Below are positions 40,505 through 49,031 of a DNA stretch of 64,000 nucleotides, piece after piece. How positions within the stretch are numbered: position 1 is the stretch's first letter; each line of letters begins with the position of its first letter. The translations under genes and the position numbers were made by a program. Origin of the DNA: Actinomadura barringtoniae (lineage in GTDB: Bacteria > Actinomycetota > Actinomycetes > Streptosporangiales > Streptosporangiaceae); NCBI RefSeq assembly GCF_017573505.1, contig NZ_JAGEOJ010000023.1, forward strand, positions 62,001-126,000, in the 5' to 3' direction. A model generated the notes under the pieces. The model was not told where the DNA came from, ran no database searches, and worked only from the letters and a program-made list of their open reading frames with translations.

Positions 40505-41767
40505 ATGCGCAACTTCGTCTTTCCCCTCTGCGGCATCCTGCTGGTGGCCGTTCTCGCCTACAAGGCGCGTTACCTGAGGCGCAGCAGCGCGGTGATGTGG
40601 GCGCTGTGCGGCACCATCTTCTTCTTCGCCGGTGCGATGTGGTCGGCGTCCCCGGCGAGCTGCCGATGGCTGAACCGGACGATCGGCGTGTCCAACGTCG
40701 CGGAACTGATCGCCGCGAGCTGCCTCGCGGCGCTCGCTGCCTCGTTCCTCGTGCTGGCCCTGCACTGGCGCTATCCGGCGCGGGTGGCGCGGCCCAAGAC
40801 CGTGCAGGTCATCGTCATCTATCTCCTGGTCATCGCGACGATCAGCGTGCTCTTCGCGCTGTCGGACGTGCCCCAGGAACGCCCCGTCGACTTCATCTAC
40901 CACTACGGTCGGCAGCCGACGGTCGGCGCCTCCTACTGCGTTCTGTACGTCTCGACGCTGGCCGGGTCGCTGGTGCTGTCGCGCTGGTGCTTCGCCTGGG
41001 CCCGGCACGACGACTACGAGAGCTTCCCCCACCTGCGCCGCGGGCTCTGGCTGTACGGCTGGTCCGGCATGGTGCTGGTGCTCTACTCGCTGTCCAGGCT
41101 GGCCGCGCTGGTCGCCGACTGGTTCGGCGTCCAGGCGCTGAGGCCGATGGGGACCGTGGCCCCGGTGATCGCGGCCGTGGCGGGATGCGTGGTCCTGGCG
41201 CCGGCCCTGCTGATCCCCATCTGGGGTCCGCGCTGGCCCGCGCTGCGCCGGACGCTTCGCCTGTGGAACGGGTTCCGGACACTGCGGCCGCTGCACCGGG
41301 CCCTGCGCGAGGTCAGCCCCGGCATCGTCTTCGTGGCGTCGGGCCGGCGGTTCGACGTGCAGCACCGCATCCGCCGCGCGCTGATCGAGCTCAGCGACTG
41401 GCGCTGGACCCTCGCGCCGAGCTTCGACCCGTTCGTCGAGACCGCGGTCCGTGCGCGGGCCGAAAAGGCGGGCCTCACGGACGGGCAACTGGCCGTGGCG
41501 CTGGAGGCCGCACGCCTGAAGGCCGCCCTGCGCGCGTGGCAGAGCGGCGAGGATGCCTCCACAGAGCACGATGGCCTTGTCCCGGCGGACGGTTCTCCGG
41601 AGGAACGTCTGGAGGAACGGGACGGCAACGATCTCGACGGCGAGCTCGCGTGGTGGTGCCAGGTCGCCCGCGCGTTCAAGAACGCTGAGGTCGACGACGT
41701 TCCTCAGCCACCGTCGCGGCAGGACCACGCCGACCGTCACAAGACCAGGACAGAGCCTGCCGTGTGA
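40505..41767 (+). CDS. MAB_1171c-type membrane protein
   Basis: 420 residues from ATG 40505 (GAGGGG 8 bases upstream; ATG 40499 possible). About seven membrane helices in the first 245 residues (FVFPLCGILLVAVLAY, VMWALCGTIFFFAGAMW and so on) are followed by a 170-residue cytoplasmic tail with LWNGFRTLRPLHRALREVSPG and a conserved RRALIELSDWRWTLAP segment. This layout is that of the MAB_1171c family, annotated as putative transporters and typically encoded beside XRE and ImmA/IrrE genes, exactly the neighbours here (convergent, 1 base between stops). Function is not established. Confidence 0.82.
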   Translation: MRNFVFPLCGILLVAVLAYKARYLRRSSAVMWALCGTIFFFAGAMWSASPASCRWLNRTIGVSNVAELIAASCLAALAASFLVLALHWRYPARVARPKTVQVIVIYLLVIATISVLFALSDVPQERPVDFIYHYGRQPTVGASYCVLYVSTLAGSLVLSRWCFAWARHDDYESFPHLRRGLWLYGWSGMVLVLYSLSRLAALVADWFGVQALRPMGTVAPVIAAVAGCVVLAPALLIPIWGPRWPALRRTLRLWNGFRTLRPLHRALREVSPGIVFVASGRRFDVQHRIRRALIELSDWRWTLAPSFDPFVETAVRARAEKAGLTDGQLAVALEAARLKAALRAWQSGEDASTEHDGLVPADGSPEERLEERDGNDLDGELAWWCQVARAFKNAEVDDVPQPPSRQDHADRHKTRTEPAV

Positions 41768-41768
41768 G

Positions 41769-42338
41769 TCAGCGGCGCGGGCGGTCCTTGCCGCCGGCCG
41801 GATGGCGGGCCAGTCCCTGGGCGATGCGCATCACGCGCGGCGTGGCGTCGAGCAGCGCCGCGTCCTCCCGCTCCTCGGGACGTTCGGTCAGCCGCTCCAG
41901 GAGCCGGTCGGCCAGCTCTTCGGCCTCGCGTTCCTGGGCCTCCGCGTGAACGGTTCGCCCCGCGATGATGCGCGCCATCTTGCCCGGCAGGTGCGGCGTG
42001 AAGAGCCGTACGGCGGACGAGTCGGCGGACGCGACGGGCGGATGGTCCAGCAGAACGTGCGCCAGCTCGTGCAGGAGGATCCCGAGCCGGTGGTACCAGG
42101 AGCGTGACTTCGCGCAGTAGACGACGTAGGTGCCGTCGGCGTGCCGCACGGTGGCGCCGCTGAACGGGACGTTCCGCAGCGAGGCGAACCGCACCTCCAC
42201 CTGCGCGCCGAGGATCTCGCTCATCACCTCGCCGGTGCGGCGGCACGCCTCGCGGTGCGTCGCGGACGGCGGCAGGCCGAACCGCTGGACGACCTCGTCG
42301 CACAGGGTCTCGCGGGCTCGCCGGCTCAGCCCGTTCAT
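41769..42338 (-). CDS. ImmA/IrrE-type metallopeptidase
   Basis: 189 residues. The zinc-protease motif HELAHVLLDH (about 89-98) and the downstream third ligand region EREAEELADRLLERL are intact, so it should be catalytically active. Family members cleave an adjacent XRE repressor to induce genes. Its ATG overlaps the stop of the XRE gene by 4 bases (ATGA at 42335-42338), strong evidence that the two work together. The convergent membrane protein gene is the likely third partner. Confidence 0.9.
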   Translation of the reverse strand: MNGLSRRARETLCDEVVQRFGLPPSATHREACRRTGEVMSEILGAQVEVRFASLRNVPFSGATVRHADGTYVVYCAKSRSWYHRLGILLHELAHVLLDHPPVASADSSAVRLFTPHLPGKMARIIAGRTVHAEAQEREAEELADRLLERLTERPEEREDAALLDATPRVMRIAQGLARHPAGGKDRPRR

Positions 42339-43087
42339 GTCACCGCACCTCCGCTCTCGCGGTTGAGCGGGAAGACCCAGCTGGTCTCCCCGGACTCCAT
42401 GGCCTGGGTGATCGCCCGGACGGCCTGGCTGCGCAGCTCGGGGCTCCAGCCGGAGGCGTGCTCGGCAACGCGCGCGGCGAACTCGACGACCCCGGCGTCC
42501 CGGAGGGCGACCAGGTCGGTGAGCTCGGCGTCGATGCTCGCGGCGAGCCGGTCGTCGAGGAAGTAGGCGACCTGCGGGCCGCCGTCGTCGGCCAGGCCGA
42601 AATGATCGGCCAGCCCCATCAGGTGTTTCAGGCGCGGGTTCGGGACCACGTCGTCGGCCGGGTTCAGCAGGTCTCTCAGGTGGCTGGAGGAGATCGAGCC
42701 GTACCGGCCGTCCGCGCTGATCGACTGCGCGACCTCCTCCGGCGTGTACGGGCCGCGGCTCGACGGGTAGATCGCCGCGATCAGATGGCGCAGCTTGGCG
42801 GAGAAGGTCTGCCGCGGATCCTCCTCGCCCCGGCGTTCGCGGCGCCCGCCGACGAACGCCGCGGGGCAGACGCCGAGCGCGGCGGCCAGGTCCTGGACGG
42901 TCTGCAACGTGGGGTTGTCGCGGTGACCGTTGCGCAGGTGCGAGATGTAGCCGTCGGTGATGTCACCGCCGAGGCCGCAGACGACCCTGGCGAGCTCGGT
43001 ATTGGTGAAGGGGCGACGGCGCGCCACCGGGTAACGGCACAGCTCGTCGAGGTTCGCGGCGAATGACTCGCGCCGACCGGCATCCAT
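42335..43087 (-). CDS. XRE-family regulator paired with ImmA/IrrE peptidase
   Basis: 250 residues from ATG 43087 (GGAGAAG upstream); the longer frame to 43126 is not supported. Two Cro/CI-like units are visible: about 8-80 (FTNTELARVVCGLGGDITDGYISHLRNGHRDNPTLQTVQDLAAALGV) and about 95-175 (YTPEEVAQSISADGRYGSISSSHLRDLLNP, RLKHLMGLADHFGL). A helical C-terminal part follows. Probably a repressor inactivated by the coupled metallopeptidase; the operator is not identified. Confidence 0.87.
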   Translation of the reverse strand: MDAGRRESFAANLDELCRYPVARRRPFTNTELARVVCGLGGDITDGYISHLRNGHRDNPTLQTVQDLAAALGVCPAAFVGGRRERRGEEDPRQTFSAKLRHLIAAIYPSSRGPYTPEEVAQSISADGRYGSISSSHLRDLLNPADDVVPNPRLKHLMGLADHFGLADDGGPQVAYFLDDRLAASIDAELTDLVALRDAGVVEFAARVAEHASGWSPELRSQAVRAITQAMESGETSWVFPLNRESGGAVT

Positions 43088-43246
43088 TGCGACTTCTCCG
43101 TCCGCCTGGCCTCGTCGGGACTGCACACGACGCTCGCCCGGACCGCGAGGCTGAACCTTTGCGCAACTTTATCGCGAGACCTCCCGGATGTACCGGTGTT
43201 CGCCCCGATCACATCAGGAGCTCTGCCGATCGCGCGTCGGCGTCTC

Positions 43247-43297
43247 TTGACTTTGGTTCAACTCGCTCAGCATATTAGATCGACAGTCCAATTGTCG
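43247..43297 (+). promoter_or_regulatory. Candidate promoter and operator of hydrolase operon
   Basis: TTGACT (43247-43252) is followed 18 bases later by an A/T-rich CATATTAGAT (43271-43280) as a plausible -10 area. Directly behind lies an inverted repeat CGACA-N7-TGTCG (43281-43297), well placed for a repressor. The start codon GTG is at 43320. Confidence 0.5.
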
Positions 43298-43319
43298 GGG
43301 CGAACGACGGGAGCGAGGC

Positions 43320-44294
43320 GTGACGCTCACACCCAGGACGCGCAAGGTGAAGGCCGACGGCGTCAAGCTGGCCGTACGCGAGTACGGGCACGAGCGGGGG
43401 CGGTCGGAGGGCGCGCCGACGATCGTGCTGGTGCACGGCTATCCCGACAACCAGGCCATCTGGGAGCCGGTCGCGGAGATCCTCGCGGACGACTTCCACG
43501 TGGTGACCTACGACGTGCGGGGCGCGGGGGAGTCGAGCAGGCCGCGGCGCACCAAGGCCTACGTCATGGAGAACCTCGGCGACGACCTGGCCGCGGTCAT
43601 CGACGCGGTGTCGCCGGGGCGGCCGGTGCACCTGGTCGGGCACGACTGGGGTTCGGTGCAGAGCTGGGGCGCGGTGACCGGCGACCGGCTCGGCGGGCGC
43701 GCCGCCTCGTTCACCTCGATCTCCGGGCCGTGCATCGAGCACTTCGGCCAGTGGGTGCGCGACCGGCTCCGGCGGCCCACGCCTCGCAACGTCGGGCAGC
43801 TGTTCGGGCAGTTCGCGCGGTCCTGGTACCTGATGTTCGGCGCGATCCCCGGCGTTCCGCAGCTGACGTGGCGGCTCGGCGGCGCGAAGGTCTTCCCGGT
43901 CGTCATCGAACGGATGGAGGGCATCGAGCGCAGGCCCGGCCCGACGTTCCTCAAGGACGCGCTGTACGGGATGAAGCTCTACCGGGCGAACGCGCTGCGC
44001 TTCCTGCGGCCGGGCGACATGTGCCGTACGGGCGTGCCGGTCCAGGCGATCGCGCCGACCCGCGACGCGTTCGTGTCGCCGCACCAGTCCAAGGACGTCG
44101 GGCGGTACGTGGACCGGTTCTGGCGGCGCGAGATCCCGGTGGGGCACTGGGGCTCGGTGCGCAAGGAGCCCGCGCTGGTCGCGGACTGGGTGGCCCAGTT
44201 CGTGTGGCACATCGAGGGTGCGCCCGAGAGCGCGGAGCTGCGGGCCGCGCAGGTGCCGGCCGTCGGCGAGATCATGGCGGGGAGCGGCGCGTGA
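43320..44294 (+). CDS. Alpha/beta hydrolase (epoxide hydrolase-like)
   Basis: 324 residues, GTG 43320. Conserved strand-loop HGYPDN (about 40-45, with the HGxP oxyanion motif), DVRGAGESSRP, the nucleophile elbow GHDWGS (Asp nucleophile, as in epoxide hydrolases and haloalkane dehalogenases), and a C-terminal GHWGSVRKEP with the His of the catalytic triad. It overlaps the SDR gene by 4 bases. Substrates are probably hydrophobic; in actinobacteria such hydrolase-SDR fusions or neighbours are linked to lipid or sterol catabolism. Confidence 0.87.
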   Translation: MTLTPRTRKVKADGVKLAVREYGHERGRSEGAPTIVLVHGYPDNQAIWEPVAEILADDFHVVTYDVRGAGESSRPRRTKAYVMENLGDDLAAVIDAVSPGRPVHLVGHDWGSVQSWGAVTGDRLGGRAASFTSISGPCIEHFGQWVRDRLRRPTPRNVGQLFGQFARSWYLMFGAIPGVPQLTWRLGGAKVFPVVIERMEGIERRPGPTFLKDALYGMKLYRANALRFLRPGDMCRTGVPVQAIAPTRDAFVSPHQSKDVGRYVDRFWRREIPVGHWGSVRKEPALVADWVAQFVWHIEGAPESAELRAAQVPAVGEIMAGSGA

Positions 44295-45130
44295 GCAGGT
44301 CGTACCGGGACAGGATCGTCGTCGTCACGGGCGGCGGCAGCGGCATCGGGCGCGCGACCGTGCTGGCGTTCGCCGAACGCGGCGCCGGGGTGGTGGCCGC
44401 CGACATCGACGAGGCGGCGGCGCGGCGTACGGCGGACCTCGCGCGGGCGGTCGGCGCGCAGGAGGCGTTCGCGCGGCGCGTGGACGTGGCGTCGGACGAG
44501 TCGATGGAGGAGCTGGCGGCCGGGCTGCCGGACGTGCCCGACATCGTGGTCAACAACGCCGGGATCGGCATGGCGGGCGGCCTGCTGGACACCAGCCCCG
44601 AGGCGTGGAACCGCATCCTGCAGATCAACCTGAACGGCGTCGCGCGCGGCTGCCGGATCTTCGGGCGGCAACTGGTCGACCGGGGGAGCGGCGGGCACAT
44701 CGTCAACCTCGCGTCCGCCGCCGCGTTCACCCCGAACCGCGGGATGGCCGCCTACGCCACCACCAAGGCGGCGGTGCTGATGTTGAGCGAATGCCTGCGC
44801 GCGGAGCTGGCGCCGCACAAGATCGGCGTCAGTGTGATCTGTCCTGGTTTCGTCAACACGGGCATCTCGAAGACGACCGAGTACGTGGCGCTCGACGCCG
44901 AGGGGCAGGAGCGGGCTCGCAAGGCCGCGACCCGCGGGTACGAGCTGCGCAACTTCCCGCCGGAGAAGGTCGCCAAGGAGATCGTGCGCGCGGTGGAGCG
45001 CAACGCCGCGGTGGTGCCGGTCGCCGCCGAGGCCAAGCTCAACCGGGCGCTGTCGCGGCTGTCACCGGGCGCGATGCGGCTGATGGCGCGCGTGGACCCG
45101 GCCGTGCTGGAACGAAGGGGCAGGCGATGA
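44291..45130 (+). CDS. Short-chain dehydrogenase/reductase
   Basis: 279 residues, GTG 44291 within the hydrolase stop (GTGA). Classical SDR: VTGGGSGIGRA (TGxxxGxG, about 13-23), NNAG (about 93-96), active-site Ser in NLASAAAF and YATTK (Tyr-x-x-x-Lys, about 157-161). An acidic residue in the second strand (AADID) favours NAD over NADP. Followed by the metal-dependent hydrolase gene with another 4-base overlap, so three products are made together. Confidence 0.92.
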   Translation: MSRSYRDRIVVVTGGGSGIGRATVLAFAERGAGVVAADIDEAAARRTADLARAVGAQEAFARRVDVASDESMEELAAGLPDVPDIVVNNAGIGMAGGLLDTSPEAWNRILQINLNGVARGCRIFGRQLVDRGSGGHIVNLASAAAFTPNRGMAAYATTKAAVLMLSECLRAELAPHKIGVSVICPGFVNTGISKTTEYVALDAEGQERARKAATRGYELRNFPPEKVAKEIVRAVERNAAVVPVAAEAKLNRALSRLSPGAMRLMARVDPAVLERRGRR

Positions 45131-46065
45131 GCGACGGGCGGGCGATGAGCGACGGGCGAGAGGTGAGCGACATCGACGAGCGGCACCCGGTCATCACCCC
45201 GCGGCGGGTGAAGTTCGACTGGTCGGACACGCCGCTGCACTGGATCCCGGACGAGCCGGTCGCCACGCACTTCATCAACGTTCTGCACCTGCTGCTGCCC
45301 GCCGGCGAGCGGTGGTTCGTGCACGTCTACAAGCAGACGCTCCCGCTGGTGGAGGGCGACCCGCAGCTGCGCAAGGAGGTCAAGGGCTTCATGGGGCAGG
45401 AGGCCGTGCACGCCTACTCCCACCAGGGCGTCCTCGACCGGCAGATGCTCGCCCAGGGACTGGACCCGCGGCCGCTCACGGACCGCATCGAGTGGATGTT
45501 CCAGCACCTGCTCGGCGACCGGCGCCCGCTGCCGGTGATCCCCAAGCGGCAGTGGCTCAACCTGCGCATCGGGATCATCGCCGGGATCGAGCACTACACG
45601 GCGGTGCTCGGGCAGTGGATCCTGGACGCCACCGAGCTGGACGAGGCGGGCGCCGACCCGACGATGATGGACCTGCTGCGCTGGCACGGCGCGGAGGAGG
45701 TCGAGCACCGGTCGGTCGCGTTCGACGTCTACCAGCACGTGTCGGGCGCGTACTGGCGGCGCTTCATCGCGTTCTTCCTGGGCGTGCTGGCGATGCCGCT
45801 GATGGTCTACCTCGGCGCCGGCTACCTGTGCGCCAAGGACCCGACGCTGAAGGGCGTACGGCCGCGCATCCGCGACTACCGGCGGGCGGTGCGGCGCGGG
45901 ATCTTCCCGAGCAACCGCTTCATGATCAGCGCGGCACGGGCGTACCTGCGCCGCGACTACCATCCCTCGCACGAGTGCTCGACGCAGGTGGCCCTGGACT
46001 ACCTGGCCGTCTCGCCCGCCGCGCGTGCGGTCGGCGGCTATGGAACGGGCGAGACCGCTTCCTGA
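45127..46065 (+). CDS. Metal-dependent hydrolase, ferritin-like (PF10118 family)
   Basis: 312 residues, ATG 45127 overlapping the SDR stop. The start is odd: an 18-base unit is duplicated so the protein begins MSDGRAMSDGREVSD, and ATG 45145 is a second possible start. The helical body holds candidate metal ligands in ATHFINVLHLLLPAGERWF, KGFMGQEAVHAYSHQ, IEHYTAVLG and LRWHGAEEVEHRSVAFDVY, i.e. repeated Glu-x-x-His, as in di-iron carboxylate folds. A hydrophobic stretch around residues 222-240 suggests membrane contact. The family is frequent beside SDR and alpha/beta hydrolase genes; the reaction is unknown. Confidence 0.85.
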   Translation: MSDGRAMSDGREVSDIDERHPVITPRRVKFDWSDTPLHWIPDEPVATHFINVLHLLLPAGERWFVHVYKQTLPLVEGDPQLRKEVKGFMGQEAVHAYSHQGVLDRQMLAQGLDPRPLTDRIEWMFQHLLGDRRPLPVIPKRQWLNLRIGIIAGIEHYTAVLGQWILDATELDEAGADPTMMDLLRWHGAEEVEHRSVAFDVYQHVSGAYWRRFIAFFLGVLAMPLMVYLGAGYLCAKDPTLKGVRPRIRDYRRAVRRGIFPSNRFMISAARAYLRRDYHPSHECSTQVALDYLAVSPAARAVGGYGTGETAS

Positions 46066-46075
46066 TCCCGGTGGG

Positions 46076-46107
46076 CGGGCCGCTGTAACCGCGCCCACGG
46101 CGGCCCG
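46076..46107. terminator. Hairpin between convergent genes
   Basis: Eight-bp inverted repeat CGGGCCGC/GCGGCCCG (46076-46083 and 46100-46107) just after the hydrolase stop at 46065 and before the LLM oxidoreductase stop at 46117. Moderate strength, no T tract. Confidence 0.5.
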
Positions 46108-46116
46108 TCCATCGCA

Positions 46117-47043
46117 CTAGTTCTGCTTCGGGCGGGAGGCGCGTGCGAGGTCGGCCAGGAACTCGTTCGTGCGCTTCTGCTCCTCTTCCGGGCCGAGGAT
46201 CGTCACCGCGATCAGGTCGGTGGCGCCCGCGTCGGCGACGCGCGCGAGCTCGCGTTCGACGGTCTTCTCGTCGCCCAGGATGAGGGTGTCCTCGGGTCCT
46301 GCGGCGTTGCCGCGGTCCATCATGGCGCGGTAGGCGGGCATCTTCCCCGCGACGCCGAAGTTCTCCGCGACCCAGGCACGGCGCTCGTCCGGCTCGTTCG
46401 TGATGCTGACGAACGTGGAGAGCGCCACTCGCGGGCTCGGCCGTCCGGCGGCCTCCGCGGCCTTGGTGATGGCCGGAACGACGTGGTTCTCGATCACCTC
46501 GGCGCCCGCCCAGGTGAGGATCGTTCCGTCGGTGAGCTCGCCCGCGACCTTCAGCATCGCCGGGCCGAGCGCGGCGATCATCACCGAGGGCGCCTCGGCA
46601 CCGGGCGCCATGACGGCGCCCTCGGCCTTGAGCGTCTCGCCCTCGTACGCCACGTCCTCGCCGTTCAGCAGCGGGCGCAGGGCCGTCAGGTACTCGCGCA
46701 TCCGCAGCGCCGGGCGGTCGAACGGCATGCCGAACTGGCCCTCGATGATGTGCCGGTGGCTCACGCCGAGGCCGAGCGTGAGGCGGTTGCCGGTCGCCGC
46801 CTGAACGGTCAGCGCCTGCGCCGCCAGGGCCAGCGGGTGGCGGGGGAGGTTGGGCACGATCGCGGTGCCCAGCTCGACGCCGGGTGCCGTACGACCCGAG
46901 ACGGCCAGCGTGGTGAGGGGATCCCAGCCCGGGCGGCCCGCCTGCCAGACCCCGGCGAAGCCCTGCTCGGCGGCCTCGCGGGTCTGGTCGACGACGGTCT
47001 CGAAGGGGACGCCCAGCTCGTTGAGGAACAGTCCGATGCGCAT
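46117..47043 (-). CDS. LLM-class flavin/F420-dependent oxidoreductase
   Basis: 308 residues, ATG 47043 with GGAGTG upstream (MRIGLFLNELGVPFETVVDQ). Luciferase-like TIM barrel with the family sequence VELGTAIVPNLPRHPLALAAQALTVQAATGNRLTLGLGVSHR and DGTILTWAG. The actinobacterial branch uses coenzyme F420. Substrate is unknown. A TetR gene is divergent; the shared promoter contains two near-identical palindromes (47070 and 47109), so this gene is probably repressed by that regulator. Confidence 0.9.
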   Translation of the reverse strand: MRIGLFLNELGVPFETVVDQTREAAEQGFAGVWQAGRPGWDPLTTLAVSGRTAPGVELGTAIVPNLPRHPLALAAQALTVQAATGNRLTLGLGVSHRHIIEGQFGMPFDRPALRMREYLTALRPLLNGEDVAYEGETLKAEGAVMAPGAEAPSVMIAALGPAMLKVAGELTDGTILTWAGAEVIENHVVPAITKAAEAAGRPSPRVALSTFVSITNEPDERRAWVAENFGVAGKMPAYRAMMDRGNAAGPEDTLILGDEKTVERELARVADAGATDLIAVTILGPEEEQKRTNEFLADLARASRPKQN

Positions 47044-47069
47044 GGCGCACTCCAAGTCGGGAGGTAAGC

Positions 47070-47084
47070 GGAGGAATTTCCTCC
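47070..47084. promoter_or_regulatory. TetR operator 1
   Basis: GGAGGAATTTCCTCC, a perfect palindrome around a central base, 26 bases upstream of the LLM oxidoreductase start. Confidence 0.75.
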
Positions 47085-47108
47085 GGTTGTCTGGACTGTA
47101 GCCTATGT

Positions 47109-47123
47109 GGAGGAAAATCCTCC
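47109..47123. promoter_or_regulatory. TetR operator 2
   Basis: GGAGGAAAATCCTCC, same consensus GGAGGAnnnTCCTCC, centre 39 bases from operator 1 and 24 bases upstream of the TetR start. Two sites in one divergent promoter suggest control of both genes. Confidence 0.75.
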
Positions 47124-47147
47124 AGTTCTCTCGAGGGGAGAGCCTTC

Positions 47148-47771
47148 GTGGCGGAGTTGCGGGCCGATGCCCGGCGCAACCGGGAGCGCGTCCTGGAGGC
47201 CGCGCGGCAGCTGATCGTGGAACGCGGCGCCATGCCCCCGCTGGAGGACATCGCGGCGCGCGCCGGGGTCGGCATCGGCACGCTCTACCGGCGGTTCCCC
47301 GAACGCGAGGACCTGATCATCGGGGTCTCCGAGCACACGCTGCGTCTGGTCGGGGACGTGGCCGAACGCGCGTGGAGCGAGGAGCCGGACGCCTGGAGCG
47401 CGCTGAGCCGCTTCGTACGGGAGTGCGTCGCGCTGCGGATGGGCGTGCTGAGCGCGACCGTCGACCCCGTCCTGCACACCAGGATCCGCCGCGACCCCGG
47501 GGTGACCGAGGCGCGGGCGCGCATGGCCGACTATCTGGACCAGATGGTGACGGGCGCCCAGTCGTCCGGCGTGATGCGCGAGGACGTCGGGCCGGGCGAC
47601 ATCGGCATGCTGATCAGCGTGCACATCCACCAGGCCGCCGACATCCCCGTCGAGCTGGCCGAATCGGTCCCCGGCCGTCTGGTCGGCCTGATGCTGGACG
47701 GCCTCCGGGCCCGTCCGGGGACCCCGCTGCCGGGCAAGCCGATCGGGAAAACCGACACGAACCCCACCTAA
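47148..47771 (+). CDS. TetR family repressor of the LLM oxidoreductase
   Basis: 207 residues, GTG 47148 with GAGGGGAG 6 bases upstream. TetR_N helix-turn-helix at about 8-55 (RNRERVLEAARQLIVERGAMPPLEDIAARAGVGIGTLYRRFPEREDLI). The ligand domain has a long Asp/Glu-rich helical core. Located between the divergent LLM gene and, 72 bases downstream, two acyl-CoA dehydrogenase genes, so it may sense an acyl-type ligand; the two palindromes upstream are the likely binding sites. Confidence 0.92.
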   Translation: MAELRADARRNRERVLEAARQLIVERGAMPPLEDIAARAGVGIGTLYRRFPEREDLIIGVSEHTLRLVGDVAERAWSEEPDAWSALSRFVRECVALRMGVLSATVDPVLHTRIRRDPGVTEARARMADYLDQMVTGAQSSGVMREDVGPGDIGMLISVHIHQAADIPVELAESVPGRLVGLMLDGLRARPGTPLPGKPIGKTDTNPT

Positions 47772-47843
47772 CCGAACGCCATTCCGTTTCTCGGGTCGCC
47801 GCGTTAACGTAAGCAAACGCTGACAATTCCGAGGAGCCTCCCC

Positions 47844-49031
47844 GTGACGGACCTGGATGAATACGGCCGCCAAGCCAAGGCCTGGCTGGACGACAACGCC
47901 GTCGACCTTCCCCGCGAACCCGACCTCGCCACCGCCCGGGCGTTCTTCGCCAGGCTCTACGACGCCGGCTACTCGGGCATCACCTGGCCGTCGGAGTACG
48001 GCGGGCAGGGGCTGTCGGCCGCCGAGGAACGCGCCTTCCAGCAGGCCGCGCGCGACGTCGTCCTCCCGGTCGGCGTCTTCGGCATCGGCCTGGGCATGTG
48101 CGGCCCGACCCTGATCTCGATCGGCACCGAGGAGCAGAAGAGGCGCTACGTCAGGCCGCTGCTGCGCGGCGAGGAGATCTGGTGCCAGATGTTCTCCGAG
48201 CCCGGCGCGGGTTCGGACGTGGCCTCCCTCCAGACCCGCGCCGTCCTGGACGGCGACGCGTGGGTGGTGAACGGCCAGAAGGTGTGGACCTCGGTCGCCC
48301 GCCAGGCCGACTACGGCCTGCTCATCGCGCGGACCAACCCCGACGCGGTGAAGCACAAGGGCATCACGATGTTCATCATCGACATGCACGACCCCGGCGT
48401 CACCGTCCGCCCGCTCCGCGACATGACCGGCGAGTCCCACTTCAACGAGATCTTCTTCGACGACGTCCGCGTCGCGCCCGACCAGGTCGTCGGCACCGTG
48501 AACGAGGGCTGGTCCGCCGCCGTCACGACCCTCCTGCACGAGCGCGTCTCGATCGGTATGGGCGCCGCCCGTACCGAACGCCCCGCCTCGTTCGAGGCCC
48601 TCAGCAAGGCCGCGCGCGACCGCGACATCCTCACCGACCCCGCCGTACGCGACCAGCTGGTGGACCTCTACCTCCAGGAAAGAGCCTTCGACCTCTTCAA
48701 CGCGAGACTCACCCAAGAAGTCAAAGCCGGCATCTTCCCCGGCGCCCGAGGCTCGATCGCCAAGCTGCTCCTCGCCGACCTCACCCTGTCCAGCGCCGAC
48801 ATCGCCAGCGAGATCCTCGGCCCCGAGACGACCGCCTACTCCGGCGAAGGCAAGATCGCCCGCGCCCTTTCCTGGGGCCCCGGAATGGCGCTCGGTGGCG
48901 GCACCAACGAGATCATGCGCAACATCATCGGCGACCGCGTCCTCGGTCTGCCCCGCGAACCCCAGGTGGACCGCGAGATCCCGTTCCGCGACCTCAAGGT
49001 CGGCACCCAGACGCGCGAGGAGTCCAAGTGA
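47844..49031 (+). CDS. Acyl-CoA dehydrogenase, subunit 1 of a probable heteromeric pair
   Basis: 395 residues, GTG 47844 with GAGGAGCC upstream. FAD/acyl-CoA signatures are present: WPSEYGGQGLS, WCQMFSEPGAGSDVASL, VNGQKVWTS. In the C-terminal FAD domain the usual catalytic IYEGTNE is replaced by LGGGTNEIMRN, so the normal general-base Glu position is Gly. This suggests that it relies on its partner, as in actinobacterial two-subunit dehydrogenases used for sterol side chains and other bulky acyl-CoAs. The next gene overlaps by 4 bases (GTGA). Confidence 0.9.
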   Translation: MTDLDEYGRQAKAWLDDNAVDLPREPDLATARAFFARLYDAGYSGITWPSEYGGQGLSAAEERAFQQAARDVVLPVGVFGIGLGMCGPTLISIGTEEQKRRYVRPLLRGEEIWCQMFSEPGAGSDVASLQTRAVLDGDAWVVNGQKVWTSVARQADYGLLIARTNPDAVKHKGITMFIIDMHDPGVTVRPLRDMTGESHFNEIFFDDVRVAPDQVVGTVNEGWSAAVTTLLHERVSIGMGAARTERPASFEALSKAARDRDILTDPAVRDQLVDLYLQERAFDLFNARLTQEVKAGIFPGARGSIAKLLLADLTLSSADIASEILGPETTAYSGEGKIARALSWGPGMALGGGTNEIMRNIIGDRVLGLPREPQVDREIPFRDLKVGTQTREESK

